The notes below the pieces were generated by a model. The model did not search any database. It was not told the origin of the DNA and saw nothing but the letters and a program-made list of their open reading frames with translations. From Pseudomonas solani (GTDB lineage Bacteria > Pseudomonadota > Gammaproteobacteria > Pseudomonadales > Pseudomonadaceae), in assembly GCF_026072635.1 (NCBI RefSeq), contig NZ_AP023081.1:3344501-3408500 (forward strand): DNA of 64,000 nucleotides, given 5' to 3'. Both the position numbers and the translations under genes were made by a program. This document shows positions 1-8,952 of the stretch, one piece after another (position 1 is the first letter of the stretch; each line of letters starts with the position of its first letter).

Positions 1-1
1 G

Positions 2-169
2 GGCGATGTGCTGCGCGACCAGCTCGCGCACATGCGCCAGTGCGGCTTCGATGCCTTCGCCGTGCGCGCGGACAAGTCCGTGGTCGACGCGCTCAAGGGG
101 CTGGCCGGGGTCAGCGTGCTCTACGGGCGTTCGGTGATCGAGCCGAGGCCCTTGTTCCGGCGGCGCTAA
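2..169 (+). CDS. DUF934 family protein, C-terminal fragment
   Basis: The frame is open from the window edge and ends at TAA 167-169, giving 55 residues that finish with SVIEPRPLFRRR. The segment reads RDQLAHMRQCGFDAFAVR followed by a short hydrophobic-acidic stretch, the usual C-terminus of DUF934 proteins. In pseudomonads these lie directly downstream of cysI (sulfite reductase) and are thought to accompany assimilatory sulfur reduction. That role comes from family context, because the upstream neighbour lies outside the window. The start and most of the gene are not visible. A strong hairpin with a T-run follows 39 bases downstream. Confidence 0.7.
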   Translation, partial: GDVLRDQLAHMRQCGFDAFAVRADKSVVDALKGLAGVSVLYGRSVIEPRPLFRRR

Positions 170-207
170 GCGACTTCGTACACGATTGGTAAAAATTCCC
201 GGATTAA

Positions 208-248
208 ACGGCGTGCATTCATGTCCTAGGATGCACGTCCGTTTTTTT
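208..248 (+). terminator. Rho-independent terminator after the DUF934 gene
   Basis: An 11-bp stem (ACGGCGTGCAT at 208-218 with ATGCACG plus CCGT at 231-242, one bulged T at 238) encloses a 12-base loop and runs into seven T residues (242-248). It probably ends the upstream sulfur-assimilation transcript. Confidence 0.75.
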
Positions 249-455
249 GATCCGGAACCCAATGGACAGCGACAGTTGTAAACCACCCCCGAGTACCCCG
301 GGCGTGGCCCCTTCCTCCCCTGGCGCCAGCGCGCGCCCGACCCGAGCGTGGCAGCGTGCCGCGCGATCTTCCCGCATGCCGAACCGCCTGCCGCGCCCCG
401 TTAGCGCCGATGCAGCCTTCGCGCCTGCCCGTCTTTCGCCCGGGAGTGCCTGAGC

Positions 456-2017
456 ATGGAATGGATAGCCGACCCCACCGCCTGGCTGGGCCTGCTGACG
501 CTGATCGTGCTGGAGATCGTCCTCGGCATCGACAACCTGGTGTTCATCGCCATCCTCGCTGACAAGCTGCCCCCGAGCAGCGTGACCGCGCACGCCTGAT
601 CGGCCTGTCGCTGGCGTTGATCATGCGCCTGGGCCTGCTGGCCAGTATCTCCTGGCTGGTGACCCTGACCGAACCGCTGTTCGAGGTGTTCGGCCAGGCC
701 TTCTCCGGCCGTGACCTGATCATGCTGTTCGGCGGTGTGTTCCTGTTGTTCAAGGCCACCATGGAGTTGCACGAGCGCATCGAGGGCCATACCCACCACC
801 AGGGCGGCAGCCGCACCTACGCCATGTTCTGGCCGGTGGTGGCGCAGATCGTCGTGCTCGACGCGGTGTTCTCCCTGGACGCGGTTATCACCGCCGTCGG
901 CATGGTCGAGCACCTGGAAGTGATGATGATCGCCGTGATCATCTCCATCGGCCTGATGATCGTCGCCAGCAAGCCGCTGACCGCCTTCGTCAACGCCCAC
1001 CCCACGGTGATCATGCTGTGCCTGGGCTTCCTGATGATGATCGGCTTCAGCCTCACCGCCGAAGGCCTGGGTTTCCATATTCCCAAGGGCTACCTGTATG
1101 CGGCCATCGGTTTTTCGATCCTCATCGAGATGGCCAACCAGACGGTGCGCTGGCGACGCAAGCGCAAGCTGCAGGGCAGCCGTGGCCTGCGTGAGCGCAC
1201 CGCCCACGCGGTGCTGCGCCTGCTCGGCGGCCGTGGCGTGGACGCTGGCGAGGTGGGCGACGACATCGCCGACATGCTCAAGGACGGCGAGGGCGACACC
1301 GCGGTGTTCGACCGCCGCGAGCGGGTGATGATCAGCGGCGTGCTGCACCTGGCCGAGCGTTCGATCCGCACCGTGATGACCGACCGCGCACGGGTCAACC
1401 GCATCGACCTGGGCGAGACCCGCGAGCAGATCCACCAGGCCCTGCTGCAGGCGCCCCACTCGCGCCTGGTGGTGATCCGCGATGGCGCGGTGGACGAGCC
1501 CCTGGGCTACCTGCACAAGAAGGAGCTGTTCAAGGAGCTGCTGCGTGGCGAGGAGCCGGACCTGGAATCCCTGCTGCGCGCGCCGGTCAACCTGCCCGAG
1601 AGCGTGTCGGTGCTGGGGGCCCTGGAGCAGATGCGCGAGGCCTCCACCCACATCGCCTTCGTGGTCAACGAGTTCGGCGGCTTCGAGGGCCTGGTGACCA
1701 TGACCGACATCCTCGAGTCCATCGCCGGCCAGTTGCCCGACGCCAGTGAGAGCGAAGGCCCGGACATCGAGCCGAGCGCGGGGGGCTACAAGGTCAGCGG
1801 TGCGGTGAACCTCGCTGTGTTGCGTGAGCGCCTGGGCTTCCGCGCCCGTCCCACGGACGACTACCAGACCCTGGCGGGCCTGGCCATGAGCCTGCTGGAC
1901 CGCCTGCCCATGGTGGGCGACCGCCTCGAGGTGGAAGGCTGGGAACTGCAGGTGACCGAGGTGCGCGAGCGCCGGGTCAACCGCCTGCTGCTGAGGCCGG
2001 TCGACGAGACGGGCTGA
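456..2017 (+). pseudogene. TerC-family membrane protein with CBS pair and CorC/HlyC domain, one frameshift
   Basis: ATG 456 opens a TerC-type N-terminus (LEIVLGIDNLVFIAI) that hits TGA after about 47 codons. The remainder continues in the next frame (EQRDRARLIGLSLALIMR) to TGA 2017. Adding one base to the C5 run at 570-574 restores one 520-residue protein, the length of YoaE/YegH-type members. Corrected layout: TerC membrane domain in about the first 230 residues (IDNLVF, LDAVFSLDAVITAVGM), paired CBS domains in the middle (VLGALEQMREASTHIAFVVN), and a transporter-associated CorC/HlyC domain at the C-terminus (YKVSGAVNLAVLRERLGF). Such proteins are inner-membrane and suspected to act in metal homeostasis. 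The C-run position and intact remainder make a sequencing deletion the likeliest cause. No manganese-riboswitch sequence was recognised in the leader. Confidence 0.85.
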
Positions 2018-2026
2018 GCCTGAAAC

Positions 2027-2055
2027 GAAAACGGCGCCGCGAGGCGCCGTTTTCA
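2027..2055 (+). terminator. Terminator after the terC-like gene
   Basis: AAAACGGCGCC (2027-2037), a GCGA-type loop and GGCGCCGTTTT (2043-2053) form an 11-bp A/T-flanked hairpin immediately after the stop codon. It could work in both directions. Confidence 0.85.
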
Positions 2056-2103
2056 TATGAGCTTCGCGGGTTTCACCCGCCCTACGAAGGGCGTTCCCCG
2101 TTG

Positions 2104-2166
2104 GTAGCCCGTGCTTCAGCGCGGGGAGCGGAGTGGCCGGAGGTCCCGGGCTGAAGCCCGGGCTAC
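2104..2166. repeat. REPIN-like inverted repeat pair
   Basis: The right arm contains CCCGGGCTGAAGCCCGGG followed by CTAC (2145-2166). The left arm, from 2104, is an imperfect reverse-complement copy beginning GTAGCCCGTGCTTCAGC. Exact copies of the right arm occur at 17463-17484 and 21307-21328, always intergenic. The paired arrangement resembles pseudomonad REP doublets. Confidence 0.6.
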
Positions 2167-2178
2167 GGGGGCATGAAA

Positions 2179-2208
2179 CAAGAACGGCGCCCGTGGGCGC
2201 CGTTCTTC
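2179..2208 (-). terminator. mscL terminator
   Basis: AAGAACGGCGCCC and GGGCGCCGTTCTT form a 13-bp hairpin with a two-base apex directly downstream of the minus-strand mscL stop, followed on that strand by a T-rich stretch. Confidence 0.8.
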
Positions 2209-2223
2209 ATCGCTGCAATCCGC

Positions 2224-2646
2224 TCAGGGTTGCTGCTTGTCCTGCTGCTGCGATTTGAGCAGGTCGCGGATTTCGGTCAGCAGCACTTCCTCCGGGGTGG
2301 GGACCGGCGGGGCGGAGGGGGCTACGGCTTCTTCGCGCTTGAGTTTGTTGATGGCCTTCACGCCCATGAAGATGGCGAAGGCGACGATGACGAAGTCGAG
2401 CACGGTCTGGATGAACTTGCCGTAGCTCAGCACCACCGCCGGGATATCGCCCTGGGCGGCCTTGAGGGTGATGGCCAGGTCAGTGAAGTCGACGCCGCCG
2501 ATCAGCAGGCCGATGGGGGGCATGACCACGTCGCCGACGAAGGACGAGACGATCTTGCCGAAGGCCGCACCGACGATGATGCCCACCGCCATGTCGACCA
2601 CGTTGCCTTTCACCGCGAAGGCTTTGAATTCGTTCAATAGGCTCAT
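2224..2646 (-). CDS. mscL: Large-conductance mechanosensitive channel MscL
   Basis: This 140-residue protein is of standard MscL length. It opens with the conserved amphipathic N-terminus MSLLNEFKAFAVKGNVVDM, followed by TM1 (AVGIIVGAAFGKIVSSFVGD), the periplasmic loop, and TM2 around residues 76-97 (FIQTVLDFVIVAFAIFMGVK). The C-terminal helix bundle region is charged (PTPEEVLLTEIRDLLK). MscL is a pentameric inner-membrane emergency valve that releases solutes on hypo-osmotic shock. It is monocistronic, with its own terminator; the next minus-strand gene ends 63 bases upstream. Confidence 0.97.
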   Translation of the reverse strand: MSLLNEFKAFAVKGNVVDMAVGIIVGAAFGKIVSSFVGDVVMPPIGLLIGGVDFTDLAITLKAAQGDIPAVVLSYGKFIQTVLDFVIVAFAIFMGVKAINKLKREEAVAPSAPPVPTPEEVLLTEIRDLLKSQQQDKQQP

Positions 2647-2709
2647 GTACCGCTCCCCTGGGTCTGGTTATGGGCTGAAAGTGTAACCGAGTGTTCTGAC
2701 CCTGCCATC

Positions 2710-2997
2710 TCAGCGATGTTGCGGTTCCATGTGCCGGTACAGGCTGCAGAAATCGGCGTGGACGCGGCTGTCCACCGGTTTTTCCACCCTCACGCCGGTG
2801 GCGGGGTAGCGGTTCAGCAATACCTTCGGCCGCACCGGGCGCGGGTAGAAACCGCCGCCGCAGTTGGGGCAGACGTTCTCCAGGCGCTCGGCACAGGCGG
2901 CGCAGAAGGTGCACTCGAAGGAGCAGATGCGTGCATCGGTGCTCGATGGCGGCAGGGGGCGGGAACAGGCTTCACAGCTAGGGCGCAGCTCCAGCAT
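2710..2997 (-). CDS. DUF1272 family zinc-binding-like protein
   Basis: This is a 95-residue protein. The N-terminal half carries a dense set of paired cysteines (CEAC, CSFECTFCAAC, CPNCGGGF), the hallmark of DUF1272 proteins, and probably coordinates zinc. The C-terminal third is basic and histidine-containing (NRYPATGVRVEKPVDSRVHA) and extends past the typical core. Function is unknown. It sits between mscL on the same strand and a divergent DUF465 gene. The family assignment rests on the Cys spacing and the MLELRPSCEACSRPLPP opening. Confidence 0.85.
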   Translation of the reverse strand: MLELRPSCEACSRPLPPSSTDARICSFECTFCAACAERLENVCPNCGGGFYPRPVRPKVLLNRYPATGVRVEKPVDSRVHADFCSLYRHMEPQHR

Positions 2998-3156
2998 CGG
3001 GGGTTCTCCTCGGTCAGGCGGACCATCCTAGTGCTTCCAGGGGCCGGCGCACAGCCACGACTGTTCACTGAAAACCTCCCGGTGGTGCATCGGCCGGCGA
3101 CATCGCGGCTGCTTGGTCTAGCCTCAAGGGAGTTTTCGCCAGTGAGGAGCCCGACC

Positions 3157-3396
3157 ATGCCGCTCGAACATCACCCCCTGGACCGCGAGTTCCCCGAACA
3201 TCGCGACACGATGCGCGAAATGCTCCAGCACAACGTGCATTTTTCCCGTCTGGCGCAGGAGTACCAGCGCCTCGACGCCCGCATCTATGAAGTGGAGGAC
3301 GGCAAGCACGCCCTCGATGACCTCGCCCTGCACAGCCTGAAAATGCAGCGGGTGGCCCTGAAGGACGAGATCGCCCAGCTGCTGAAGAGCCATTGA
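3157..3396 (+). CDS. YdcH/DUF465 family small protein
   Basis: This is a 79-residue acidic/basic helical protein (MPLEHHPLDREFPEHRD). The second half, DGKHALDDLALHSLKMQRVALKDEI, is characteristic of the DUF465/YdcH family of short coiled-coil hairpins of unknown role. ATG 3157 was chosen because the family opens at this motif and a GAGGAG-type ribosome-binding sequence lies at 3144-3149. A second related gene follows 76 bases downstream, so the two look like a diverged tandem pair. Confidence 0.8.
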   Translation: MPLEHHPLDREFPEHRDTMREMLQHNVHFSRLAQEYQRLDARIYEVEDGKHALDDLALHSLKMQRVALKDEIAQLLKSH

Positions 3397-3472
3397 GGCG
3401 TTGATCGGCGTCAAAACGGCGGGGGGCGCGCTGGGTAGTCTGGCGCCCATTTCCCCTTCCGGAGCCGTCGCC

Positions 3473-3754
3473 ATGACCGTCTACGACACCCTTCCCAATG
3501 CCGCCCCCGAGCGTGACCGCAAGGCCCTGTACGAGGCGCGCCGCGCCGAAGAGCGCACGGCGCGTCTGCGTGAACAGTACGAGCTGCTGGAAAAGCGCAT
3601 CGGCCGCATCGAGCAGGGCAGCGAGCCGCTGGACGGTTCCAGCCTCCAGGCCCTGCGCATGCGCCGCGATGGCCTGCTACAGAACCTGCAGGCGCTCAAG
3701 GCACCGGAGCGCAAGGAAGGCTGCTGCGGCTGCGGGCGCGCCTGCAAGGGTTGA
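3473..3754 (+). CDS. Small helical protein, second DUF465-like copy with Cys-rich tail
   Basis: This 93-residue protein opens MTVYDTLPNAAPERDRKAL and is almost all helix with heptad-like spacing (EERTARLREQYELLEKRIGRIE). Its second half (LDGSSLQALRMRRDGLLQNL) parallels the upstream DUF465 protein, which suggests an ancient duplication. It ends in EGCCGCGRACKG, where four cysteines in seven residues could bind metal or be redox active; the upstream copy lacks this tail. Function is unknown. It lies 39 bases before radA and may be co-transcribed with it. Confidence 0.7.
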   Translation: MTVYDTLPNAAPERDRKALYEARRAEERTARLREQYELLEKRIGRIEQGSEPLDGSSLQALRMRRDGLLQNLQALKAPERKEGCCGCGRACKG

Positions 3755-3793
3755 TCCGCTATCATGCGGGCTTTCGTCTGACGGAGTCCGCTG

Positions 3794-5154
3794 ATGGCCA
3801 AGGCCAAGCGCATGTACGGCTGCACCGAGTGCGGCTCGACCTTCCCCAAATGGGCCGGCCAGTGCGGCGATTGCGGGGCCTGGAACACCCTGGTTGAAAC
3901 CGTCATCGACGGCGCTGCGCCCCCAGCGGGCGCGCCGGCTGGGCCGGTGGCCAGGCGCAGATCAAGACCCTGGCCGAAGTCAGCGTCGAGGAAATGCCGC
4001 GCTTTTCCACCGCCTCCGCCGAGCTCGACCGCGTGCTCGGTGGTGGCCTGGTGGACGGCTCGGTGGTGCTGATCGGCGGCGACCCCGGCATCGGCAAGTC
4101 CACCATCCTGTTGCAGACCCTGTGCAACATCGCCTCGCGCTTCCCCGCGCTCTATGTCACCGGTGAGGAATCCCAGCAGCAGGTCGCCATGCGCGCTCGC
4201 CGCCTCGGGCTGCCGGAAGACAAGCTCAAGGTGATGACCGAGACCTGCATCGAAAGCATCATCGCCACCGCCCGGGTGGAGAAGCCCAAGGTGATGGTGA
4301 TCGACTCCATCCAGACCATCTTCACCGAGCAATTGCAGTCCGCCCCTGGCGGCGTGGCCCAGGTGCGCGAGAGCGCGGCGCTGCTGGTGCGCTATGCCAA
4401 GCAGAGCGGCACGGCGATCTTCCTCGTCGGCCACGTGACCAAGGAAGGCGCCCTGGCGGGCCCGCGCGTGCTGGAGCACATGGTCGACACCGTGCTGTAT
4501 TTCGAGGGCGAGTCCGATGGCCGCCTGCGCCTGCTGCGGGCGGTGAAGAACCGTTTCGGTGCGGTCAACGAGCTGGGCGTGTTCGGCATGACCGACAAGG
4601 GCCTGAAGGAGGTTTCCAACCCGTCGGCGATCTTCCTCACCCGTGCCCAGGAAGCGGTGCCCGGCAGCGTGGTCATGGCCACCTGGGAAGGTTCGCGGCC
4701 GATGCTGGTGGAGGTGCAGGCCCTGGTGGACACCAGCCACCTGGCCAACCCGCGCCGGGTCACCCTGGGCCTGGACCAGAACCGCCTGGCCATGCTGCTG
4801 GCGGTATTGCACCGCCACGGCGGCATTCCCACTCACGACCAGGATGTGTTCCTCAACGTGGTGGGCGGGGTCAAGGTGCTGGAGACGGCGTCCGACCTGG
4901 CGCTGATCGCGGCGATCATGTCGAGCCTGCGCAACCGCCCGCTGGAGCATGACCTGTTGGTGTTCGGCGAGGTGGGCCTGTCGGGCGAGGTGCGCCCGGT
5001 ACCGAGCGGCCAGGAGCGCCTGAAGGAGGCGGGCAAGCACGGCTTCAAGCGCGCCATCGTGCCCAAGGGCAACGCCCCGAAGGAGGCGCCCCCGGGGCTG
5101 CGGGTGATTGCGGTGACGCGCCTGGAACAGGCGCTGGATGCCCTGTTCGAGTGA
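3794..5154 (+). pseudogene. radA: DNA repair protein RadA (Sms), one frameshift
   Basis: RadA is a RecA-like ATPase/helicase that processes recombination intermediates. The N-terminal C4 zinc finger (CTECGSTFPKWAGQCGDCGAW) is read from ATG 3794. The RecA core (Walker A GGDPGIGKST, KNRFG motif) and the C-terminal Lon-like domain (GGVKVLETASDLALIAAIMS) are read in a different frame to TGA 5154. Restoring one C in the C5 run at 3920-3924 joins them through the expected linker SGRAGWAGGQAQIKTLAEV and gives 453 residues, the normal length. Everything else is conserved, so a sequence error is more likely than a mutation. It converges with mapZ, with three bases between stop codons. Confidence 0.93.
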
Positions 5155-5157
5155 CCC

Positions 5158-5526
5158 CTACTTCTCTACCAGGGCGGCGAGGTCACGTTCCAGCAGGTCC
5201 TCGTCGCCGAGGTTGAGTTCCACCAGGCGGCGCAGGTGGGCGATGGAATCCAGGTCGATGTGCTGGCAGACGAAGCCCAGCTGGTCTTTCTGCACGCGGG
5301 TCAGCACCACCTCCATGCGCACCTGGGTGTCGCCGCTGAGGCGGACGGTGGCCAGGAACGGCTGGTCGGGGTCGCCGTTCCAGTTGCTCGGGCGCTCCAC
5401 CAGCAGGCCCTTCAGGGAGATGTCCTGCAGCTCGACGTTCCAGCGACGCTCGTCCTGGGCGATCTCGGTGGCGGCATCGAACGCGATGCGGTGAAAGCGT
5501 CGGCGCTCGTTGTCTGTGTCACTCAT
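5158..5526 (-). CDS. mapZ: PilZ-domain c-di-GMP receptor MapZ
   Basis: This 122-residue protein is a close match to P. aeruginosa PA4608 (MapZ), which binds cyclic di-GMP and inhibits the chemotaxis methyltransferase CheR1. The PilZ signature is present: arginines in RRRFHR near residue 8 and the D-x-S-x-x-G motif (DISLKG). The C-terminus has the characteristic CQHIDLDSIAHLRRLVELNLGD... stretch. The start at 5526 (MSDTDNERRRFHR) is preferred over an upstream in-frame ATG because it matches the known orthologue. It would act in the cytoplasm downstream of diguanylate cyclases; morA lies about 19 kb away in this window. Confidence 0.9.
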   Translation of the reverse strand: MSDTDNERRRFHRIAFDAATEIAQDERRWNVELQDISLKGLLVERPSNWNGDPDQPFLATVRLSGDTQVRMEVVLTRVQKDQLGFVCQHIDLDSIAHLRRLVELNLGDEDLLERDLAALVEK

Positions 5527-5579
5527 GGCATGGCTCCTGCTCAATTCACACAACTATAGACAAGGCTCGGGGCTGCCGC

Positions 5580-7751
5580 TCATCGGGAGCGACGTCGCCA
5601 CAGCCAGGCGCCGGCGGCACCCAGCAACAGCGCGGCGCCGGCAGCGAGGCCGTATCTGATGGAGTAGAACCCATCGCGCATGGCCTGTTCACGTTCTTCC
5701 CACAGGCGGCCGTGGGCGCTTTCGAAGTCCGGCTCCTCGCAGTTCATGCCGAAATTGCCGGCCCATTCCACGAAAGGGCCGTGCTCGACGTACCGCCGGT
5801 AGATGGCCTGGGCGCGGGGGAGGTCGCTGTACTGCACCCAGCCGCTGCCCTTGCACAGCACGGCGGCGAAGGCCTGGCTGGTATGGGGCAGGTCGTCGGC
5901 GGCGCGCTCGGTGAGGTCGGCGGCGATCCAGCGGTAGTGGTAGCGCAGATTGGGCTGGGCCAGGTTGGCGTTCTGCCGCTGCACTTCGTCCGCGGAAAGC
6001 AGCCCGCCGGCCTGCAGCGGGTTCACCTGGGTGAAGGCGAAGTTGCCGCCCAGAACGTGGAAGTCCGGGGACATCTCGTAGCCCAGCAGCTCCATGCCCT
6101 GCCGGCGGGCCAGGCGGGCGGCGGTGTAGTAGGCCTCGGCGCGACCGATGCCGGTCCAGCGGCTTTGCGCCTGTTCGCGGGCCTGGCCGTATTCAAGGGC
6201 GGCGGCGCGCAGCTCGTCGCTCTCGAAATAGGCCGGGGCTTCGTCGTAGCGGCCTTCGCGCAGCAGGCGGCGGCCCAGCAGCTCGCGCAGGGAGGCGGCC
6301 ACCGGTTGCGGGCGATAGGCGTCGCGGTCTTCCTGGGTTTGAGGGGGCGGCGCGACGACCTTGGCGTCCACGTAGCCCTTCAGCTCGTCGAGGGTGAGCA
6401 CCCGCTCGGCCACGGCGGCGGCATCCATCCAGTAGATCTCGCCGCTGCGGTAGAGGTTGTCGAAAGCCTCCAGGTAGTCGCCGCGCTGCAGCGCGAGGAT
6501 GGCGCTTTCGCCTTCCACCCGGCAACGCGGCGTGATGGTTTCCCACTCCCAGCCGGCGGTGCGCCGGGCGCCCCATTTCTCGTCTTCGGGGAAGGCCTTG
6601 GCGGCCCGGGCGTAGGCTTCGGCGGCGCGCGGGGTGTCGCCGGCACGCAGGGCCAGCTTGGCCCGCAACCACCAGGCGAGGCCGCTGTCCCCGGCCTTGG
6701 CCAGGAAACGCTCGGCATCGTCGTAGCGACCGACACGGTAGGCGAGCGCGGCGAGGCGGTCGGCGTTGGGCAGTTCGGCGGCGTCGAGGGCCATCAGCAG
6801 TTCGGCCAGGTGCTGCTCGCCGTTGGGCTGTTCGTCGTAGAACCAGCCGATCCGGGTGAGCAGGCGCACCGTCAGCAGTTGTTGCACCTCGGGCACCGCC
6901 AGCAGCGGCACCAGTTGCTCGTCGGGCATGCGCGCCAGCTCCCCGCTCAGCTGGCGCAGGGAGCTGTAGCCGGTGTTGGAGTGCAGCGTCGCCTGGTTGG
7001 CGTAGAGGCGGATGGCCTCGCCCCAGTCGCCGGCCTCCTTGGCCAGCAGGGCTTCCTCGCCCAGGCTGGCGGCGGCCAGCTCCAGCGGGTCGTCGAAGCC
7101 CTCGATGGCCAGTGTGCGGGTGAGGCGGAAGGCCTCCCTGGCGGCTTCGGCATTGGCGTGCAGGCGCTGGGTGATTCCCTCGTCGCTGAGCACTTCGTTG
7201 CTGGCAGGCAGGAAGCGGCTGCTGGCGGCCAGGGTGCGGCCCATGGAGTAGGCGGCCCAGGTGCTGCGGGTGCGACGCTCGGCGTCCGGCAGCGCGAGGA
7301 CGCGGCGGAAGTAGTCGACGGCCAGCGCCGGGTCGCCCTGGAAGGCTACGGCGCCGGCGGTGTAGAGGCGGATTTCGGCGGGCAGGTCCTGGCCTTCCGC
7401 TTCGGCCCGCTGGGCGTCATCGAGGCCGCGCAGGGCCTGCACGCGCTGCCACATCGCTTCGCCCAGCTCGCTTTTCTCACGCTCGTCACGCTGCTGCAGG
7501 TAGGCGCCGTTGTCCTCCTCCCAGCGCGGTACCAGGCTGGCCTCGGTGACCTGCTTGAGCCCGGGGATGGGCGGTGCCAGGCGGCTGATCTCGAAGGCGA
7601 AGTTGCCTTCGGGCAGTTCGGCCAGGCTGTTGGCGCGGTCGTCCAGCAGGCGCATGGAGAAGTCCGGGCCGCAGGCCAGGGCGCTGCCGAGCGGCAGGGC
7701 GAGGGCGATGGCCAGGGCGAGACGGGCAGGGCGACGCTCAGGGGCGTACAT
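5580..7751 (-). CDS. Secreted/anchored TPR-like protein of unknown function
   Basis: This 723-residue protein begins with a signal peptide (RLALAIALALPLGSALA then CGPDF). A long alpha-helical body follows, with repeated Ala/Leu/Glu-rich pairs resembling TPR units (DYFRRVLALPDAERR, EAIRLYANQATLHS, RAAEAYARAAKAFPEDEKW). The end is a single hydrophobic segment capped by arginines (YGLAAGAALLLGAAGAWLW then RRRSR), so it is probably a periplasmic protein held by a C-terminal inner-membrane anchor. The start at 7751 follows a GGAGG-like site and lies inside the upstream DUF3142 gene (14-base overlap), suggesting translational coupling. I do not recognise a named family. Confidence 0.7.
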   Translation of the reverse strand: MYAPERRPARLALAIALALPLGSALACGPDFSMRLLDDRANSLAELPEGNFAFEISRLAPPIPGLKQVTEASLVPRWEEDNGAYLQQRDEREKSELGEAMWQRVQALRGLDDAQRAEAEGQDLPAEIRLYTAGAVAFQGDPALAVDYFRRVLALPDAERRTRSTWAAYSMGRTLAASSRFLPASNEVLSDEGITQRLHANAEAAREAFRLTRTLAIEGFDDPLELAAASLGEEALLAKEAGDWGEAIRLYANQATLHSNTGYSSLRQLSGELARMPDEQLVPLLAVPEVQQLLTVRLLTRIGWFYDEQPNGEQHLAELLMALDAAELPNADRLAALAYRVGRYDDAERFLAKAGDSGLAWWLRAKLALRAGDTPRAAEAYARAAKAFPEDEKWGARRTAGWEWETITPRCRVEGESAILALQRGDYLEAFDNLYRSGEIYWMDAAAVAERVLTLDELKGYVDAKVVAPPPQTQEDRDAYRPQPVAASLRELLGRRLLREGRYDEAPAYFESDELRAAALEYGQAREQAQSRWTGIGRAEAYYTAARLARRQGMELLGYEMSPDFHVLGGNFAFTQVNPLQAGGLLSADEVQRQNANLAQPNLRYHYRWIAADLTERAADDLPHTSQAFAAVLCKGSGWVQYSDLPRAQAIYRRYVEHGPFVEWAGNFGMNCEEPDFESAHGRLWEEREQAMRDGFYSIRYGLAAGAALLLGAAGAWLWRRRSR

Positions 7752-8952
7752 GGATTCCTCCTTGATCGAGTTCGGAGCAGCGGGCCCAGCCCAGCGCACG
7801 GCGCTGGCCGGCGGCGAGGTCGGCGGCGGCCTGGCGCTCCAGCACCAGGCCCGTGTCGCTGCGTTGCATGCGGTAGCCGGGCAGGGCGTCGAAGGCCTGG
7901 CAGTCCCGGGCGGCGATGTCCAGCCGCTGCGGCAGCGGGCCGGGGGCATTGCCGGTATTGGTGAGGCTGAGTTCGCGCAGGTCATCGTCCCGTGGGCGTT
8001 CCACCTGGACGGCCAGTGCCGCCGCCAGGGGCTCGCCCCGGGCCACGGCGCGCAAGGTCGCCAGGGGCCAGGCGCGGCGGTCGCCCGGCAGGGGCAGGCG
8101 GAACCAGATGAGCCCGGCGAGGTGGGCGGGGCGTTCATCCCGCAGGCGTTGTACCACGGCGGCGACCTGCTGCGGGTCGGCGCTGAGTTCGCGGCGCTCG
8201 CCGGCCAGGTTCAGCGGCGCTTCGCTTTCCACCTGGGCGCCGCTGGCACTGCTGATGAGGCCGGCACCGTAGGCGGGCAAGGCGAGCAGGAAGGGGCGCT
8301 CGCTGCGTTCGGCCCAGCGCTGTGCCCAGGCGAACGCCTTGTCGGCATCGAACAGCCCCTGCTCCGGAGCGCTGACGCCGTGGACCTGCAGCACGCTGCC
8401 GTCCACCTGGGCCAGCAGTGCGTCAAGCTCCGGGCTGGACAGCCAGGCGGGCAGGGCGGTGATGCCCAGGCGCAGGCCCGGTGGCAGGGCCTGGCGCAGC
8501 TCGGCGAGGAAGCGGGTGTAGCCGGGCAGGCGCGCGCTGGCGCAGTCGTGGTCGATCTCCAGCGCCTGGGGGGTGAGGCCGGCGGCCTGCCAGTCGGCCA
8601 GCAGCGCGGTGATTTCTTCCCGTGCCCGTTGCGCGTCCAGTTGCGGCAGCTGGCCGTCGAGGCGTACCACCGCTACCAGTGGCCGACCATCGGCGCGCAG
8701 CAGCGGGGCGTCGACGCGGATGCGCGACCAGCCGGCACCGGGGTGGGCCTGCAGGGCGAGCACGCGCAGGGTGGAGAAGTCGGCGTGGCTGGCGGCGAGC
8801 GCTTCGGCGTGGGCGGGCAGCCATTGGCGCTGCCAGACGTAGAGTTGCTGGTCGAAGGGCAGGGACGCCTCTTCGCGGCAGCCGCCGGTCAATGCGAGTA
8901 GAAAGAAGAGGGCCGCGATCCAGCGGCGGGGGAGGCCGTACATGGTCTTCAT
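7738..8952 (-). CDS. DUF3142 family lipoprotein
   Basis: The N-terminus MKTMYGLPRRWIAALFFLLA followed by LTGGC looks like a lipoprotein signal, with cysteine around residue 25. The body contains FDQQLYVWQRQWLPAHAEAL, LEIDHDCASARLPGYTRFL and GITALPAWL, patterns of DUF3142, a predicted TIM-barrel-like family related to glycoside hydrolases. The DHD in LEIDHDC is a plausible active-site acidic patch, which is inference. The start at 8952 was taken because the lipoprotein signal begins there; further upstream in-frame codons encode unconvincing sequence. It overlaps the following TPR gene by 14 bases, so the two probably form a two-gene operon acting in the envelope. Confidence 0.8.
   Translation of the reverse strand: MKTMYGLPRRWIAALFFLLALTGGCREEASLPFDQQLYVWQRQWLPAHAEALAASHADFSTLRVLALQAHPGAGWSRIRVDAPLLRADGRPLVAVVRLDGQLPQLDAQRAREEITALLADWQAAGLTPQALEIDHDCASARLPGYTRFLAELRQALPPGLRLGITALPAWLSSPELDALLAQVDGSVLQVHGVSAPEQGLFDADKAFAWAQRWAERSERPFLLALPAYGAGLISSASGAQVESEAPLNLAGERRELSADPQQVAAVVQRLRDERPAHLAGLIWFRLPLPGDRRAWPLATLRAVARGEPLAAALAVQVERPRDDDLRELSLTNTGNAPGPLPQRLDIAARDCQAFDALPGYRMQRSDTGLVLERQAAADLAAGQRRALGWARCSELDQGGIHVRP

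Noticed and set aside
170..455. Manganese riboswitch (yybP-ykoY) upstream of the terC-like gene
   Set aside because: The conserved loop sequences of that class were not found; only a terminator for the preceding gene is visible.
3900..4000. Programmed ribosomal frameshift in radA
   Set aside because: No slippery heptamer or downstream pseudoknot is evident, RadA is not known to use frameshifting, and the same C/G-run defect recurs in unrelated genes.
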